DNA of 23,947 nucleotides from JAFLBB01 sp040007195. GTDB taxonomy: Bacteria > Acidobacteriota > Terriglobia > Bryobacterales > Bryobacteraceae. The notes below the pieces were generated by a model. The model did no database searches. It was given only the letters and a program-made list of their open reading frames with translations, and was not told where the DNA came from. The stretch lies in contig JBDTVQ010000055.1 of NCBI GenBank assembly GCA_040007195.1, positions 1-23,947 on the forward strand. Reading direction: 5' to 3'. Below are positions 1-7,936 of the stretch, piece by piece. How positions within the stretch are numbered: the stretch's first letter is position 1; the number at the start of each line of letters is the position of its first letter. The translations under genes and the position numbers were made by a program.

Positions 1-1500
1 GGTGTAGGCGGCGTTTTCCGGAATCGCCCCGCCAGAGGTGATGGCGGCGAGTCGCGCGCCGCGACGACCGCGGACACGACCGTTGACCTGATCGTGATGG
101 ACGTGGGCGCCGCTACGTCCTCGTGAGGTTGCAGTTCCTTCGGACAGCATCGTGACGATGGAGTCAAAGGTGGCGCGCTCCAGATGACGATAGGGATAGG
201 CGGATTGCGCAAGGGCGAACAAGTCGTCTTCGCGCCAGTCGGCGGCAGCGGTTTCGGCGACGATTTGTTGCGCAAGGATATCGGCGGCGTTCTCCGGGAT
301 GGCGATTTCTTCGAGCTCACCGGAACGAATCGCATGAATGAGCGCGGCGCATTCGATGAGCTCGTCGCGCGTAGTGGGCATAAGAATGCCCTTGGGTTTC
401 GCGCCAACCCAGTGGCCGGAGCGGCCGATGCGCTGCAGGGCGACGGCGATGGAGCGCGTGGAGCCAACCTGAATGGCGAGATCGACGGTGCCGATGTCGA
501 TGCCGAGTTCGAGCGAAGCCGTGGCAGCCACAGCGCGGAGTTCGCCGGCTTTGAGGCGGGCTTCGGCGTCGACGCGGAGCGTGCGGGAGAGGCTGCCGTG
601 GTGAGGGAGGACGACATTGTCGCCAAGGCGGCCGGCGAGGGCGTGGGCTATGCGCTCGGACATGCGGCGCGTGTTCACGAACACCAGAGTGGTGCGGTGT
701 TCGGCGATGTGGCGCGCGATGCGGTCGTAAATCTCGGCCCACATTTCGCTGGTGGCGACGGCGCCGAGCTCGTCGTTGGGGACCTCGATGGAGAGATCCA
801 TTGCACGACGGTGGCCGACGTTGACCACGGATGCGCCGGGGGCCAGGAAATCAGCGACGGTTTCGATGGGGCGGACGGTGGCGGAGAGTCCGATGCGCTG
901 GGGCTTCGGAGCACCGGTGGATTCGACGAGGGCGTCGAGGCGGGCGAGCGTGAGGGCCAGGTGCGAACCGCGTTTGTCGCCGGCCATGGCGTGGATTTCG
1001 TCGACGATGATGGTGCGGGCGCTGCTCAAGATGGCGCGGGATTTCGCGGCCGTCATAAGGATGTAGAGCGACTCGGGTGTGGTGACGAGAATGTGCGGTG
1101 CCTGTTTGAGCATTTGCTGGCGCTGGGCGGTGGGGGTGTCGCCGGTGCGGACGGCGGTGCGGATGGGCGCGAGCGGAATGCCTTTCTCGCGGGCGAGCGC
1201 GGCGATTTCGGCAAGGGGAACTTCGAGGTTGCGGTGGACGTCGTTCGAGAGCGCTTTGAGCGGCGAGACGTAGACGACCGAGGTTTGGCCGGCGAGCGTA
1301 CCGGTGCGGGCGGCGCGGATGATCTGGTCGATGCAGATGAGGAAGGCGGCGAGGGTTTTGCCGGATCCGGTAGGCGCGGAGATGAGGACGTCGCGGCCCG
1401 CGGCGATGAGGGGCCAGCCCTCGAGCTGCGGTTCAGTGGGCTCGCCAAAGCGTGCAGCGAACCATTCGGCGACGAGCGGATCGAAGTGGCTAAGAGGCAT
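1..1500 (-). CDS. Lhr-type DEAD/DEAH-box DNA helicase (N-terminal 500 residues, partial)
   Basis: This is the start of a superfamily 2 ATP-dependent helicase of the Lhr (large helicase-related) family, which unwinds DNA or DNA-RNA hybrids and is linked to DNA repair. Reading leftwards from the ATG at 1498-1500, the frame stays open for 500 codons to the window edge, so the C-terminus is missing. Visible motifs are a Walker A loop APTGSGKT (residues 42-49), SPLKALSNDV (79-88), TTPESLYIL (140-148), the Walker B box DEIH (167-170) followed by AGDKRGSH, SAT (206-208), VFVNTRR (273-279), ATASLELGIDIG (326-337) and QRIGRSGHW (356-364). The DEIH box with GDKRG and the SLELGIDIG block are characteristic of Lhr rather than RecQ or RecG. 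No strong Shine-Dalgarno sequence precedes the start. A 501-codon open frame on the opposite strand is its shadow. Family assignment is firm; whether it is full-length Lhr or the short Lhr-core type cannot be judged from this part. Confidence 0.93.
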   Translation of the reverse strand, partial: MPLSHFDPLVAEWFAARFGEPTEPQLEGWPLIAAGRDVLISAPTGSGKTLAAFLICIDQIIRAARTGTLAGQTSVVYVSPLKALSNDVHRNLEVPLAEIAALAREKGIPLAPIRTAVRTGDTPTAQRQQMLKQAPHILVTTPESLYILMTAAKSRAILSSARTIIVDEIHAMAGDKRGSHLALTLARLDALVESTGAPKPQRIGLSATVRPIETVADFLAPGASVVNVGHRRAMDLSIEVPNDELGAVATSEMWAEIYDRIARHIAEHRTTLVFVNTRRMSERIAHALAGRLGDNVVLPHHGSLSRTLRVDAEARLKAGELRAVAATASLELGIDIGTVDLAIQVGSTRSIAVALQRIGRSGHWVGAKPKGILMPTTRDELIECAALIHAIRSGELEEIAIPENAADILAQQIVAETAAADWREDDLFALAQSAYPYRHLERATFDSIVTMLSEGTATSRGRSGAHVHHDQVNGRVRGRRGARLAAITSGGAIPENAAYT

Positions 1501-1600
1501 GGTGGTGCACCCGGGCGCGGCCACTTCCATTATCCGCTAGGCTGGATCGATTCGAACGATTTCACAGATCGGCTGGCTCCGGCTGCCGGGCATCATCGCG

Positions 1601-1969
1601 GTGGGCTTGATGTCTCGCTTGATGCCCTTGGGGTTCAGGCTGTGGGACAAGTACCTGGGGGATGTGTTGTATGCAGCGATGGTTTATGAAATTTTGCGAC
1701 TGTCGTGGCGTCCGCGGGCATTGGGTGCTTGGGCGATGGCGGTGATGACTGGCATTGAGGTGTTTCAACTAACCGGTGTTCCGGCGTGGTTAGTGGGAAG
1801 CGAACACCTGGCGGCACGGATTTGTGGGCGGCTGATGGGAACTGAATTTAGTTTTGCGGACCTGCTGGCCTATGCGGTGGGAATTGGCTGCATGGTGTGG
1901 GTCGATTCGAGGGGGACCAAGCGGGACCTGACGAACCCTCGCAGCGAGCACGCGAGCAACGATGATTGA
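1601..1969 (+). CDS. DUF2809 family small membrane protein
   Basis: This small integral membrane protein of about 122 residues matches what I know of the DUF2809 family: a KYLGD motif leads into a first hydrophobic segment, a second follows (AWAMAVMTGIEVFQLTGVP), then a GTEFSFADLLAYAVG block in the last membrane segment. The biochemical function of the family is unknown. The GTG at 1601 is the first conventional start downstream of the in-frame stop TAG at 1538-1540, with an ATG three codons later. The upstream codons 1583-1600 translate to a hydrophobic stretch (LPGIIA) that looks like the beginning of the first membrane helix expected in this family. The true start may therefore be an unusual codon (ATT at 1550 or 1559, or CTG at 1583). 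The gene is divergent from the helicase and convergent with the PilZ gene, 17 bp away. Family call good, start uncertain. Confidence 0.75.
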   Translation: MGLMSRLMPLGFRLWDKYLGDVLYAAMVYEILRLSWRPRALGAWAMAVMTGIEVFQLTGVPAWLVGSEHLAARICGRLMGTEFSFADLLAYAVGIGCMVWVDSRGTKRDLTNPRSEHASNDD

Positions 1970-1986
1970 GATCGGCGGCAGCGCCC

Positions 1987-2334
1987 TCAGGGCTGAACCT
2001 GTTTTACCAAGGGGCTGGACGCCAGGAGGTTGCGACGCTCAACTTCCATCTGCTCAGAGCCGGAGAACTCGAGTCCGATTTCGTAACCGATGGCTACATG
2101 GTTGACGTGGCGGACGCTGGCCGAGCCGCGGAAGTTGACCGGCGCGAACCGAAACTGGACGTAAGCTCCTGCGGGTATGGGGTCACGGGAAAAAATTCGG
2201 AAGCCGCCCGCACCGACGTTTTTGCACTCACAGAGGGCCGATTTCGGGTTGCCGTTGCCTTCAATCCAACCCATTTCGACCTTGATGCCACTCGCTTTGC
2301 GCTCGTGTTTTCGTAAATTCGGTCGGTTGCCCAT
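1987..2334 (-). CDS. PilZ domain protein (putative c-di-GMP binding)
   Basis: This 115-residue protein consists of one PilZ domain, the usual cyclic-di-GMP receptor fold that controls motility, exopolysaccharide or other surface functions. The N-terminal arginine motif RxxxR is present (R8-KHE-R12, followed by K13). The second PilZ signature, usually D/N-x-S-x-x-G, appears as N39-V-G-A-G-G44, with glycine in place of serine. The C-terminal part (SVRHVNHVAIGYEIGLEF, about 73-90) has the typical strand pattern ending in GLEF. The ATG at 2332-2334 is preceded at good spacing by AGG in GGCAGGTAATCC. It lies downstream of adenylate kinase on the same strand, separated by 81 bp, so it may have its own promoter. 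The fold is clear; ligand binding is uncertain because of the serine substitution. Confidence 0.85.
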   Translation of the reverse strand: MGNRPNLRKHERKASGIKVEMGWIEGNGNPKSALCECKNVGAGGFRIFSRDPIPAGAYVQFRFAPVNFRGSASVRHVNHVAIGYEIGLEFSGSEQMEVERRNLLASSPLVKQVQP

Positions 2335-2415
2335 GGATTACCTGCCTAGATGAAGCTTATCGGCACGACTGTGAACAATCTACCGCCTGAAGGGTCTAGA
2401 ACCGGCAATTTTTGG

Positions 2416-3084
2416 CTAGTACTTTGGATGTAAGCCGTTTAGACGGGGGCGTAGGGACGCTTGAATCTGCAGGAAAACATCATCGGGGGAGAGGTTCCCA
2501 TCGATTTTGTGGTAGTGCTCTCCGGTATAGAGGGCGAGGATAGGGCCCGTGACGTCGTAGTAAGTTCGGAGACGCTGGAGAATGACGTCTTCACGGTCGT
2601 CAGACCGGCGCTCGAGAAGTGCCCCGCATTCACCGCATTCCGTGGTCCAACGAAGGTCGGCGGCACTGACATTGTAGGTTCGTTTGCAGTTGGGACAGTG
2701 GATGCGGCTAGTGAGTCGGCCGAGAATGACTTCGCTTGGTACGTCTAGGTGGACGACGTGAGCGCGCGGTTTTCCGATGCCGTGGAGGAAGTCTTCGAGA
2801 TATTCCGCTTGCTGGACGGTACGCGGGTAGCCGTCAAGGAGGCAGCCGCGTGCGTAGTCCGGCTGTTGGAGTTTGCGGGACACAATCTGGTTCACCAGGC
2901 CGTCGCTTACAAACTGGCCACTTGCGAGCAGTTCTGAGACGGCACGGCCCAGCTCAGAGGCCTCTGCGACTTCCGAGCGGAGCATTTCGCCGGTTGAAAG
3001 CGCAGGGACGCCGAGCCACGTACTGAGCAGCCGTGACTGGGTTCCTTTGCCGCTACCGGGCGGTCCGAAAAGCAAAATTACCAA
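2416..3084 (-). CDS. adk: adenylate kinase with four-cysteine zinc-type LID
   Basis: Adenylate kinase converts ATP plus AMP to two ADP in the cytoplasm. The 222-residue product has the P-loop GPPGSGKGT (7-15), the NMP-binding STGEMLRSE segment (30-38), DGYPRT (84-89, usually DGFPRT) and the arginine-rich block after the LID (ERRSDDRED). The LID has four cysteines, C130-x2-C133 and C150-x2-C153, as in zinc-binding long-form enzymes. The reading frame runs further upstream, but conserved sequence begins at VILLFGPPG and there is no ATG there. I chose the TTG at 3082-3084 because GGGGA lies 8 nt before it and it gives an N-terminus of the expected length. It starts 19 bp after the stop of the isomerase gene, suggesting cotranscription. 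It is not next to ribosomal protein genes, the usual site of adk, so a second adk copy elsewhere is possible. Function is firm, start likely. Confidence 0.9.
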   Translation of the reverse strand: MVILLFGPPGSGKGTQSRLLSTWLGVPALSTGEMLRSEVAEASELGRAVSELLASGQFVSDGLVNQIVSRKLQQPDYARGCLLDGYPRTVQQAEYLEDFLHGIGKPRAHVVHLDVPSEVILGRLTSRIHCPNCKRTYNVSAADLRWTTECGECGALLERRSDDREDVILQRLRTYYDVTGPILALYTGEHYHKIDGNLSPDDVFLQIQASLRPRLNGLHPKY

Positions 3085-3103
3085 TGAAAAGATCCCCGTG
3101 TCG

Positions 3104-4042
3104 TTAGGCCAGCCGGCCTGCCGTTTGGATATTTTGATTTTCGCACAGGCGGCGGAAATTCCCCAACCATTCAAGGAAGCGGGAGGCATAGTGGTCGAGC
3201 GTGGCTTCGGCGCCGCCGTCGCGGAGCGGGGAGCACATTTCGTAGGCGATGCTGCCGGTGAAGCCGGAGGCGGTGAGCCCGGAGCAAAAGCCCTGATAGT
3301 CAATGAAGCCTTCGCCCATGGGGACGGCCAAGGTGTAGGGCGTTTGGGCGGTGTAGTTGACCAGCACGGGCTCATATTTGTAGCGCGGGCGGATCTGGTA
3401 ATCGGCGACGGTGGTGTGGGGGGAGAGTGAACCCATAGCTTGGGCTGCTTCGGCGAGATTGTCCCCATGCAGGGCTGGGGCCCAGGCATCGAAGAGGGGT
3501 TTCAGGTTGGGTTCGTTTACGGCGTGGATGAGGTCGCGGAGGGACTGCCAACCGGCGGCAAGGTCGTGATGATTTTGGAGGCCGAGAGTGACATCGGGAA
3601 ATTGGGCGCAGCGGTGGGCACACTCCTTGAGGGCGGCGACGAGGAGGTTCCACTGTGCGCCAAAGGTGGAGGCCGGGTTGTCATAGCCGGTGAAGATGCG
3701 GACGATTCCGCCGCCGAGATCGTGTGCGATGTGGGCGAGCTCGGTGACGTGCTGGATTTGAATCTCGCGATGGGGGACTTCGGCGTGTTCGAGATCCGCG
3801 GTGAAGTTCGTGTAACCGGCAAGGACGAGGCCATGGAGGTTGTGCGATTCCAGGCGGGCGCGGAGCTTGCGGCGGGCGGAGGCGTCGTAATCGAGGACGC
3901 TCAGGTGGGGACGCTTGGCCATGAGCATGACGCCGTCGAAATCGAGTGCGGCTGCCTTGTCGATGAACGCTTCGAGGGAAAGTGCGGCCTGGCCCCAGGA
4001 GCCGGAGTAGGAGACGGAGTGGAGAAGTGTGTGTCCGATCAT
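3104..4042 (-). CDS. sugar phosphate isomerase/epimerase-like TIM barrel
   Basis: This 312-residue cytoplasmic protein belongs to the AP-endonuclease-2/xylose-isomerase-like TIM-barrel superfamily, which contains sugar epimerases, IolE-type dehydratases and hydroxypyruvate isomerases. The N-terminus (MIGHTLLHSVSYSG) forms the first strand, without a signal peptide. Likely metal or substrate residues are in LGLQNHHD (Q156, H158, H159), FDAWAPALHGD (D185, H192), TVADYQ (D214) and SIAYEMC (E268). The first metal-binding glutamate of the classical family (strand 5) appears as glutamine Q156, within a QNHHD motif I associate with a recognisable subgroup. The gene begins at an ATG at 4040-4042, 64 bp after the stop of the cytochrome-ankyrin gene, and is followed 19 bp later by adenylate kinase. 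The fold is confident; the substrate cannot be read from the sequence. Confidence 0.82.
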   Translation of the reverse strand: MIGHTLLHSVSYSGSWGQAALSLEAFIDKAAALDFDGVMLMAKRPHLSVLDYDASARRKLRARLESHNLHGLVLAGYTNFTADLEHAEVPHREIQIQHVTELAHIAHDLGGGIVRIFTGYDNPASTFGAQWNLLVAALKECAHRCAQFPDVTLGLQNHHDLAAGWQSLRDLIHAVNEPNLKPLFDAWAPALHGDNLAEAAQAMGSLSPHTTVADYQIRPRYKYEPVLVNYTAQTPYTLAVPMGEGFIDYQGFCSGLTASGFTGSIAYEMCSPLRDGGAEATLDHYASRFLEWLGNFRRLCENQNIQTAGRLA

Positions 4043-4106
4043 CTCGGAGGAACGGTAACACAGAGGGGGTGGTGGAGGGAAGCGGAGGTGGCGCTATCGG
4101 GGCAGG

Positions 4107-6311
4107 TCAGCGCACCACTGGTATCAGCGCCATGGCGGCCCAGTTGGTAGCCGCGGCGGAGATGAACTGGTCGTGACCGTGCGGGAAGCCGCTGTCGAAG
4201 TATGGCTGGAAGGATGGCGAGCGCGTGCGGATGAACCAGGAACCGTCGGCAAGTTGCGTCTTCAAAAGATACTGTATGCCGCGTTGGTAGGCGGGCGACT
4301 TTGCGGAGAGCACGGCTGATTTGTGGAGCGCGGTGAGCGCCTGGCCGGTAGCGTAGGCGTCTGGGGCGAGCAGGGGCGTTTGTCCCCATGCGCCATCGGG
4401 ACGCTGCAGGGCGAGCAGGTCCTGCGCGGTCTTGCGGACCGCTGCCGGGTTGCCGCCGCCCCAGATTTGGCCAAGGATCTTGAATGTGTAGTCTTCAGTG
4501 GCGCTGGGCTGCGCGGATTCCAGCCAGCGTACGGCACGGGCGGCAGCGGCTTCGTATTCGGCATGCTGGCTCTTCGGCGCATACGTGCGAATGGCGCGGA
4601 TGGCGGCGGCGGTAATGGCGAAGTCACTTGATTCGAGAGGCGGGCGGAACGACTGGCAGCGCCAGCGGCCATCGGGCGATTGAAGGTTCTTGATGTAACG
4701 GGCCCAGACATCGGTTAGAGAATCGGGCGTGTACTGGTCGGCGGCGAGGCCGAGCAAAATATAGCTGAGCGTATCGACGCCGCCGGGAATGCCGATATTC
4801 TCTAGCGCGCTCTCGCGGTTCTCCTCGAGGAATGCGGTGATCAGACGGACCTGTTCCCTGGCCTGAGCTGCGTCGATGGGGAGGCGCCGGGCGCGCGCGG
4901 CTTCGACGGTCATGGACGTCAATGAGTTGTTGTGGCAGGAGACGCAACCGGCGCGTTCGATGAACAGGACCGCTGAGCGTTGGAGCGGGGGCATAGAGCG
5001 TTCCACCGCGGCGCGGGGTGAAGCGGCGGGCGTGGGGCTCAGAGACGTGGGCGGCACAGAATCGTCGCGGACGCCGGCTTCGAGCAAGGCATCGGTGACA
5101 GTCTTGTTGCCCTGGCGGCGAGCGAGTTCGAGAGTGGAAATGCCAAAAGAAGTTTTCGCGTTAATGTCGGCACCAGAGCGGATGAGAGCGCGGACTGTGT
5201 CGCTGGGGATCGGGGCGGAGGTCAGTGCGGCATTTTGGAGAACCGCACGGCCGGGCTTTGCGCCGCGTTCGAGCAACATGTGAAGACGCGGTACGTCGCC
5301 GGAGCGGACGGCGGCGGTGTAGAGCGTGCCCAGGTCCTCAGTGGATGCGTAGGGCAGGAGGAGATCGAGGCAGGCGGCGCAGCCTCGCGAGGCCGCGGCG
5401 AGAGGGAGCGGTTTTTTGTCAACACCTCGGTCGAGCAGGAGCTTCATCACCTCGAGATCGCTTGCGGCGGCGGCGAAGGCGAGCGCTCCCTGGCCCCCAT
5501 TGGCGGCGCGCGCCTTGACGTCGGCGCCTTTGTCGAGGAGGAGCTTCGTCACGGGATACGATCCGTTGCGCTGCGCGGCGATGAGGAGCGCCGTAAGTCC
5601 TTGGCCCGTGCGCAGGTTCGGGTCCGCGCCACGTTCGAGAAGGAGCTTGGTAGTGGCGGGATCCTCGATCGCGTAGATGAGCGCCGTGGCGCCGTCGAGG
5701 TTGCGCGCGTTAGCGTTGGCACCGGCATCCAGGAGAAGTTGCACGGCGGCGGAATCGCGGTAGAGCGCGGCGTACATCAGCGGCGTCCAACCGAGGTGGC
5801 CCGCGGCGTTGGCGGACTTAGGATTCTTGCTGAGTGTGCGGCGGAAGCTCGTGTGGTTGCCCTCACGGAGGGCTGCGAGCATGGCGGCGACGGCTGGGCC
5901 GGGAGGGGCTACAACACGATCGCCAGAGAGCGCGTCGGGCCATTCGGCGCCCTGGTCGATCCAGGCTTTCACCAGCTCGATTTGCGCGGCGCTGAGTGGC
6001 CCGGCGGGGGGCATCTGCGGTCCTTTGGCGGTTCCTGCGATGCGGTGGAACAGGGGGCTGACGGCGGAGTTGCCGGGCGTGATGCGCGCACCGTTTGCAC
6101 CGACGCGGTTGGGAATGGCGTCGCGACGCCGGTCGAGGCGAAGGCCGCGCATTTGTTGCGACGGGCCATGACATTCGACGCAGTGTTGGCGCAGGATTGG
6201 TTGGATGTCGCGGGCGAAGTCGACCTTTGTGGAAACCTGTGCGAACAGCGGGCAGGCGAGCACACTCGCATAGAAGACTAGCGAAACTGTGCTGGCGTGC
6301 TTCGGCGGCAT
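4107..6311 (-). CDS. exported fusion protein: cytochrome c - ankyrin repeats - cytochrome c motif - squalene-cyclase-like toroid
   Basis: The 734-residue product begins with a Sec-type signal peptide (about 1-24, ending LFAQ). A cytochrome c domain of the planctomycete PSCyt1 type follows, with heme motif CVECH (C44, C47, H48) and a likely distal ligand M100 in QMPPAG. Residues about 142-412 hold a run of ankyrin repeats (for example GWTPLMYAAL, LLLDAGANANARN, LLLERGADPN, LLLDKGADV, LIRSGADINAK). A proline/serine linker (417-436) leads to a second heme motif CVSCH (C456, C459, H460). The remainder resembles an alpha/alpha toroid of the squalene cyclase/prenyltransferase type, with three QxxxGxW motifs (Q544-W550, Q636-W642, Q686-W692), and ends with an FPHGHDQFISAAATNWAAMAL block. 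The catalytic DxDD of squalene-hopene cyclases is not visible, so cyclase activity is doubtful. The ATG shares its A with the TGA of the lactate permease gene upstream (TGATG), implying translational coupling. An envelope-located redox or binding role is inference. Confidence 0.88.
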   Translation of the reverse strand: MPPKHASTVSLVFYASVLACPLFAQVSTKVDFARDIQPILRQHCVECHGPSQQMRGLRLDRRRDAIPNRVGANGARITPGNSAVSPLFHRIAGTAKGPQMPPAGPLSAAQIELVKAWIDQGAEWPDALSGDRVVAPPGPAVAAMLAALREGNHTSFRRTLSKNPKSANAAGHLGWTPLMYAALYRDSAAVQLLLDAGANANARNLDGATALIYAIEDPATTKLLLERGADPNLRTGQGLTALLIAAQRNGSYPVTKLLLDKGADVKARAANGGQGALAFAAAASDLEVMKLLLDRGVDKKPLPLAAASRGCAACLDLLLPYASTEDLGTLYTAAVRSGDVPRLHMLLERGAKPGRAVLQNAALTSAPIPSDTVRALIRSGADINAKTSFGISTLELARRQGNKTVTDALLEAGVRDDSVPPTSLSPTPAASPRAAVERSMPPLQRSAVLFIERAGCVSCHNNSLTSMTVEAARARRLPIDAAQAREQVRLITAFLEENRESALENIGIPGGVDTLSYILLGLAADQYTPDSLTDVWARYIKNLQSPDGRWRCQSFRPPLESSDFAITAAAIRAIRTYAPKSQHAEYEAAAARAVRWLESAQPSATEDYTFKILGQIWGGGNPAAVRKTAQDLLALQRPDGAWGQTPLLAPDAYATGQALTALHKSAVLSAKSPAYQRGIQYLLKTQLADGSWFIRTRSPSFQPYFDSGFPHGHDQFISAAATNWAAMALIPVVR

Positions 6312-7924
6312 CACTTTTGCAGGGTCGCGTAGGTGAACGTGATGACGCCCAGAACGCTGGCGAGGAAGATGCTGTGCTTCATGGTGAAGCGGAAGAGGCG
6401 CGCCTCGTCTTCGCTCTTCATAGAAGTTGCCGCCGCCGCGACTGCGATGGAGGTGAGCGAAATCATTTTGCCCATGACGCCGCCTGCGGAGTTTGCGGCA
6501 GCCATCAGAACGGGGTCGAGCCCAAGCTTTGTCGCGGTAACCACCTGAAGATTGCCGAAGAGCGCGTTGGCCGAAGTGTCGCTCCCAGTGAGGAAAACGC
6601 CGAGCCAGCCGAGCATGGCACTGAAGAAGGGGAACAAAACGCCTGTTGCGGCAAAGGCGAGGCCGAGCGTTGAAGTAGCGCCGCAATAGTTCATGAGGAA
6701 GGCGAGGCCGAGGACGCTGGCGAGGGTGACCATCGAAAGAAACAGCTGTTTGGCGACCGCCCCGAGGATGCCGATGTACTTGGCGAGTGAGACGCGGAGC
6801 ACCAGCATTGAGGCAAGCGTGGCGAACATGCAAGCAGAACCGGCGGCACTGAGGAAATTGAAGTTAAACGTTGCGGCGTAGGGCGTTGGATTTGCGACGA
6901 CGGGCGGCATGCGTTGCACAAGATTGTGCAGGCCGGGCCACGGGAAGGCGGTAGTGGCTTTATTCAAAATGTCCTGGACAGGCTTCTGGCCCCACAGAAG
7001 CACGAAGAAAACGAGGAAGAGATAGGGCGACCAGGCGAGTAGCGTGCGACCGGCGCCATGAGCGATGGGCTTGAGCTGCACACTACTTTCTTCGGAGAGC
7101 TGGAAGGTGTCTTTGGGCTTCCAAACTTTCAACAGCACTACCATGCCGACGATGGCGGCCAGGGCGGCGAGGATGTCAGTAAGCTGCGGACCGATGTAGT
7201 TAGAAACGTAGAATTGGGTTCCCGCAAAGGCGACGCCGCAGATAGCGGCGGCAGGAAGAACGCCTCTGAGGGCGCGCATGCCGCCCATGACGAGCACGAG
7301 GTACGCCGGTATGAAGACGGAAACAGGGGCGCAGATGCGGCCGACCCAGGCACTGAGCTCGTTGATGGGCAATCCGGTGATTCCGGCAAGCGTCACAACG
7401 GGAATGCCGATGGAACCGAAGGCGACAGGGGCCGTGTTGGCGAGCAGGCAGATAGCCGCGGCGTAGAACGGCGAGAAGCCGAGGCCAGTCAGCATGGCGG
7501 CGGCGACAGCGACCGGGGTGCCGAATCCGGCAGCGCCTTCGATGAACGCACCGAGTGCGAAGGCGATCAGCATGGCTTGCAGGCGCCGGTCTTCGGTGAG
7601 ACCGCCGATGGAGTCCTTGATGATTTCGAAGGATCCGGTTTCCACGGTGAGTCGATAGAGAACGATTGCCCAGTAGACGATCCAACCGATGGGAAAGAGG
7701 CCGAACGAGGCTCCCAATCCGACGGCGGAGAAGGCGAGGCCGGCGGGCATACTATAGACGCCGAGCGCGACGACCAGTGCGGCCGCGAGACCCGAGAGCG
7801 CGGCCATCCAGGATGGCTTGCGCAAACCACCGATCATGATGAGGAGGACGAAGATGGGAAGCGCGGCAACAAGTGAGGAGACCGCAAGGCTGTCGGCGAG
7901 GGGAGTGTAATTATGGGGCCACAT
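6311..7924 (-). CDS. L-lactate permease (LctP/LldP family)
   Basis: This 537-residue polytopic inner-membrane protein is a member of the lactate permease family, which imports L-lactate or glycolate with protons. The family signature FIEGAAGFGTPVAVAAAMLTGLGF-like block is present (near residues 125-148, in pieces FIEGAAGFGTP and AAAMLTGLGFSP). Also visible are the GSIGIPVVTLAGITGLP segment and the C-terminal GVFLTGSDTSANALFGNLQ block, both typical of LctP. The length matches the family. The ATG start at 7922-7924 has no evident Shine-Dalgarno sequence. It is the first gene of the leftward group and its stop overlaps the start of the cytochrome-ankyrin gene. No lactate dehydrogenase gene (lldD, lldEFG) or GntR regulator is seen nearby, so the actual substrate could be lactate, glycolate or a related 2-hydroxy acid. 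Confidence 0.92.
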   Translation of the reverse strand: MWPHNYTPLADSLAVSSLVAALPIFVLLIMIGGLRKPSWMAALSGLAAALVVALGVYSMPAGLAFSAVGLGASFGLFPIGWIVYWAIVLYRLTVETGSFEIIKDSIGGLTEDRRLQAMLIAFALGAFIEGAAGFGTPVAVAAAMLTGLGFSPFYAAAICLLANTAPVAFGSIGIPVVTLAGITGLPINELSAWVGRICAPVSVFIPAYLVLVMGGMRALRGVLPAAAICGVAFAGTQFYVSNYIGPQLTDILAALAAIVGMVVLLKVWKPKDTFQLSEESSVQLKPIAHGAGRTLLAWSPYLFLVFFVLLWGQKPVQDILNKATTAFPWPGLHNLVQRMPPVVANPTPYAATFNFNFLSAAGSACMFATLASMLVLRVSLAKYIGILGAVAKQLFLSMVTLASVLGLAFLMNYCGATSTLGLAFAATGVLFPFFSAMLGWLGVFLTGSDTSANALFGNLQVVTATKLGLDPVLMAAANSAGGVMGKMISLTSIAVAAAATSMKSEDEARLFRFTMKHSIFLASVLGVITFTYATLQK

Positions 7925-7936
7925 GGGGAAGTGGAT

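Noticed and set aside
184..1689. 501-codon open frame on the plus strand
   Set aside because: It is antisense to the Lhr-type helicase, has no recognisable domain and a Gly/Asp/Glu-biased composition typical of antisense frames in GC-rich genes.
1970..1998. Short inverted repeat GCCC-TCA-GGGC between the DUF2809 and PilZ genes
   Set aside because: Only a 4-bp stem with a 3-nt loop and no T-run; too weak to call a terminator.
3085..3489. 135-codon N-terminal extension of adenylate kinase
   Set aside because: It lies wholly inside the isomerase gene in another frame and is low-complexity Pro/Ser/Thr sequence; the conserved kinase starts at the TTG at 3084.
5235..6281. 348-codon plus-strand frame opposite the heme/ankyrin gene
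   Set aside because: Shadow frame; the minus strand carries two CxxCH motifs, ankyrin repeats and QxxxGxW motifs, while this frame shows none.
6312..6833. 174-codon N-terminal extension of the heme/ankyrin protein
   Set aside because: It overlaps the permease in another frame and is Arg/His-rich noise; the ATG at 6311 directly precedes a signal peptide.
7058..7876. 272-codon plus-strand frame opposite the lactate permease
   Set aside because: Asp/Gly/Arg-rich antisense translation of hydrophobic helices.
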